This document shows, piece by piece, positions 5,647-7,116 of a stretch of DNA of 7,116 nucleotides; within the stretch, counting starts at the first letter, position 1, and the number at the start of each line of letters is the position of its first letter. Position numbers and translations under genes: made by a program. Source of the stretch: a bacterium (GTDB lineage Bacteria; BMS3Abin14); contig JALHUC010000087.1 of the NCBI GenBank assembly GCA_022865845.1, forward strand, positions 1 to 7,116, read 5' to 3'. The notes under the pieces are model-generated. The model was given only the letters and a program-made list of their open reading frames with translations. It did no database searches and had not been told where the DNA came from.

Positions 5647-6465
5647 ATGGGAAATAAACTCCTGAGGCTGCCTGCAGTCGCGGGCCGCTTCTACTCTGGC
5701 ACCCCACAAGATCTAAAGAGTGAAGTTACCGGGTACCTTTCAGGCGGTACGGATCCAGAAAAGGCCATTGGCGCGATCATGCCCCATGCGGGATACGTCT
5801 ACTCCGGCGCTGTTGCCGGGGAAACAGCTGCAGCAATCCGGATCCCCCGTGAAGTGATCGTCCTGGGTCCCAACCACACAGGCCTGGGAGCCGCCGTCTC
5901 AGTTTACCCGGGAGGGCACTGGCGCATGCCCTTCGGTGATGTTCCGGTTAACGAATCCCTGGCACGTCAGATACTCAATGAAAGCGAACTCCCGGTCCCT
6001 GACGAAATGGCCCACGTAAAAGAACATTCCCTGGAGGTCATCCTGCCGTTTCTTTATTATGCCGGCGGGGAGAACCTTTCCTTCGTGCCCATCACCTTGT
6101 CCACGATCAGCAGGGACGAGTGTCGAGCCCTGGGCGAGGCTCTATCCAGGGTCATCGCCAGCCGGGATGAGGAGATCCTCCTCGTTTCCAGCTCTGACAT
6201 GACACACTATGAAAGCCACGATTCGGCAAAGGCCAAGGATTCGGATGCCATATCCAGGATCCTGGATATGGACCCGGACGGGCTGATGGAAGTTGTGAGC
6301 CGCCGCCGCATCACCATGTGCGGTATCATACCTACGGTAGTCATGCTTTACGCTGCCATCGCCCTGGGCGCCACGCAGGCTCGGCTTATCCGTTACGCCA
6401 CATCAGGAGAGGTTAGCGGGGATTATGATCAAGTCGTGGGGTATGCCGGAATAATCGTGCAGTAA
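5647..6465 (+). CDS. amrB: MEMO1-family protein, AmmeMemoRadiSam system protein B
   Basis: This 272-residue protein shows all main MEMO1-family landmarks: LPAVAGRFY (8-16), PHAGYVYSG (46-54), LGPNHTG (73-79), KEHSLEVILPFL (125-136), SSSDMTHY (181-188) and TMCG (223-226). His47, His77 and Cys225 correspond to the metal-binding residues described in human MEMO1, with Asp184 and His187 nearby, so a metal-binding dioxygenase-like fold is expected. In many bacteria the family is encoded with AmmeMemoRadiSam A and a radical SAM protein; neither is visible in this window. Its biochemical role is not established. GAGG (5634-5637) lies 9 bases before the ATG. The gene follows the oxidoreductase by 105 bp. 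A strong inverted repeat spans its stop codon. Confidence 0.93.
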   Translation: MGNKLLRLPAVAGRFYSGTPQDLKSEVTGYLSGGTDPEKAIGAIMPHAGYVYSGAVAGETAAAIRIPREVIVLGPNHTGLGAAVSVYPGGHWRMPFGDVPVNESLARQILNESELPVPDEMAHVKEHSLEVILPFLYYAGGENLSFVPITLSTISRDECRALGEALSRVIASRDEEILLVSSSDMTHYESHDSAKAKDSDAISRILDMDPDGLMEVVSRRRITMCGIIPTVVMLYAAIALGATQARLIRYATSGEVSGDYDQVVGYAGIIVQ

Positions 6466-6481
6466 AATACGATTATTCCGG
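6446..6481 (+). terminator. 13-bp perfect inverted repeat spanning the amrB stop codon
   Basis: Positions 6446-6458 (CCGGAATAATCGT) pair perfectly with 6469-6481, with a 10-base loop containing the TAA stop. No T-run follows, so it is not a textbook intrinsic terminator. It could be a 3'-end protecting structure or a transcription barrier after amrB. The 5' arm is part of the coding sequence for the last residues (AGIIVQ). Confidence 0.5.
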
Positions 6482-6482
6482 A

Positions 6483-6548
6483 GTTCCACGTTCCAGGTTC
6501 CAAGTTCCAGATAGCGGACTCAGAAGCTGGAATCCAGAACCCAGAATA
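6483..6548. repeat. Heptanucleotide tract (GTTCCAN and CAGAAYC types)
   Basis: GTTCCAC, GTTCCAG, GTTCCAA and GTTCCAG run without interruption at 6483-6510. After 10 bases come CAGAAGC, TGGAATC, CAGAACC and CAGAATA at 6521-6548. All are at a 7-bp period. The tract starts immediately after the amrB stop-codon hairpin. Confidence 0.75.
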
Positions 6549-6590
6549 AAAACCGACCACGCGTGTTCTTGACCTGTCACTTCAAACCTG

Positions 6591-6620
6591 TTAACCAATT
6601 GCATCCCGAGTGTTTATAAG
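6591..6620 (+). promoter_or_regulatory. Possible gltX promoter
   Basis: TTAACC (6591-6596) and TATAAG (6615-6620) are separated by 18 bp. The -10 matches 5 of 6 consensus positions and the -35 matches 4 of 6. Transcription would start near 6627, inside the following heptamer tract and about 50 bases before the gltX ATG. This is assigned from pattern only. TTGACC at 6569-6574 is an alternative -35, but with a poor -10. Confidence 0.35.
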
Positions 6621-6657
6621 AATTCTACTGAATTCTGAATTCTGGATTCTGAATTCC
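6620..6657. repeat. Heptanucleotide tract (GAATTCT type) in the gltX leader
   Basis: GAATTCT occurs at 6620, then after a 3-base ACT insertion at 6630 and 6637, followed by GGATTCT (6644) and GAATTCC (6651). The tract ends at the edge of the gltX Shine-Dalgarno region and would lie in its 5' leader. The GAATTC units are self-complementary, so the tract could fold on itself. Confidence 0.75.
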
Positions 6658-6676
6658 AAAGGAAGGTACTAATCCC

Positions 6677-7116
6677 ATGCCCACCCCTATTCGCGTTCGC
6701 TTCGCTCCCTCCCCCACCGGCTATCTGCATATCGGCGGTGTCCGGACAGCTCTTTACAACTGGATCTTCGCACGCCAGCAGGGGGGCCAGATGATCCTCA
6801 GGGTTGAGGATACAGACCTCGAACGTTCCACCGACGAAGCCATCGGGTGGATCCTGAACGGCCTTACCTGGCTTGGTTTGGACTGGGACGAGGGGCCTTT
6901 CAGGCAAACAGATCGTTTTGATCTTTACAACGAACACATCGACCGACTGATGGTGGAAGGTAAAGCCTACAGATGCTATTGCACAGCCGGAGAGCTGGAG
7001 GTCAGCCGCAAAGAGGCCATGCTCAAGGGAACAGCAGCAAAATACAACGGCAAGTGCAGAGACCTTAAGGAAGGTGAAAGAAGTGGGGAGCACACTGTAC
7101 GCTTCAAGGCCCCCCA
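6677..7116 (+). CDS. gltX: Glutamyl-tRNA synthetase (partial, 3' end off window)
   Basis: The first 146 residues of a class I aminoacyl-tRNA synthetase charge tRNA with glutamate using [19 protein letters not shown] (6-21) contains the HIGH-type signature as HIGG, the form usual in bacterial GltX, and RVEDTD (42-47) follows. The [14 protein letters not shown] segment and the [12 protein letters not shown] region with a later GKCR are also typical of bacterial GluRS. The frame is open to the right edge, where roughly two thirds of the protein is missing. The start is supported by AAGGAAGG (6659-6666), 10 bases before the ATG, and by the family N-terminus. From this fragment one cannot tell whether it is discriminating or also charges tRNA-Gln. 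Confidence 0.96.
   Translation, partial: MPTPIRVRFAPSPTGYLHIGGVRTALYNWIFARQQGGQMILRVEDTDLERSTDEAIGWILNGLTWLGLDWDEGPFRQTDRFDLYNEHIDRLMVEGKAYRCYCTAGELEVSRKEAMLKGTAAKYNGKCRDLKEGERSGEHTVRFKAP

Noticed and set aside
6614..7093. 159-codon leftward frame opposite gltX
   Set aside because: It lies antisense to the conserved N-terminal domain of gltX and shows no family resemblance; its end falls in a repeat tract.

Overview
The window looks like chromosomal DNA from a moderately GC-rich Gram-negative bacterium, most likely a Desulfobacterota (deltaproteobacterial) lineage or a related uncultured group. This placement rests on the gene mix (purM-purN, a MEMO1-type AmrB, gltX, a lipobox protein) and on intergenic DNA full of palindromes. 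It is an inference; no taxonomic marker was tested.

Layout. At the left, on the minus strand, a two-gene unit reads out of the window: a CinA-like molybdopterin-binding-domain protein (702-1427), then a coiled-coil lipoprotein (1-705, truncated by the window edge). The two overlap by ATGA. A long divergent intergenic region (1428-2114) follows. It holds two period-7 repeat tracts, a good sigma70-like promoter facing right (1734-1762) and a 266-bp palindromic element. All other genes read right: purM (2115-3158), an inverted second copy of the element, purN (3457-4080), a FAD/NAD(P)-dependent oxidoreductase of the phytoene-desaturase type (4090-5541), amrB (5647-6465) and the 5' part of gltX (6677 to the edge).

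Function. PurM and PurN act in de novo purine synthesis (AIR synthesis and GAR formylation). The oxidoreductase follows purN by 9 bp in the same frame and is probably co-transcribed. AmrB and GltX are separate housekeeping-type genes with their own leaders.

Most unusual content. Two MITE-like elements with 10-bp terminal inverted repeats (GCAAAAAGTC...GACTTTTTGC) flank purM in mirror orientation. Each is an internal tandem dimer (about 131-134 bp per unit), and each unit folds into four successive hairpins. Comparing units shows three compensatory base-pair changes, which supports conserved secondary structure. A second theme is degenerate heptanucleotide arrays with several different core sequences in the intergenic regions at 1476-1536, 1685-1719, 6483-6548 and 6620-6657. 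No CRISPR, rRNA, tRNA or transposase gene is visible.
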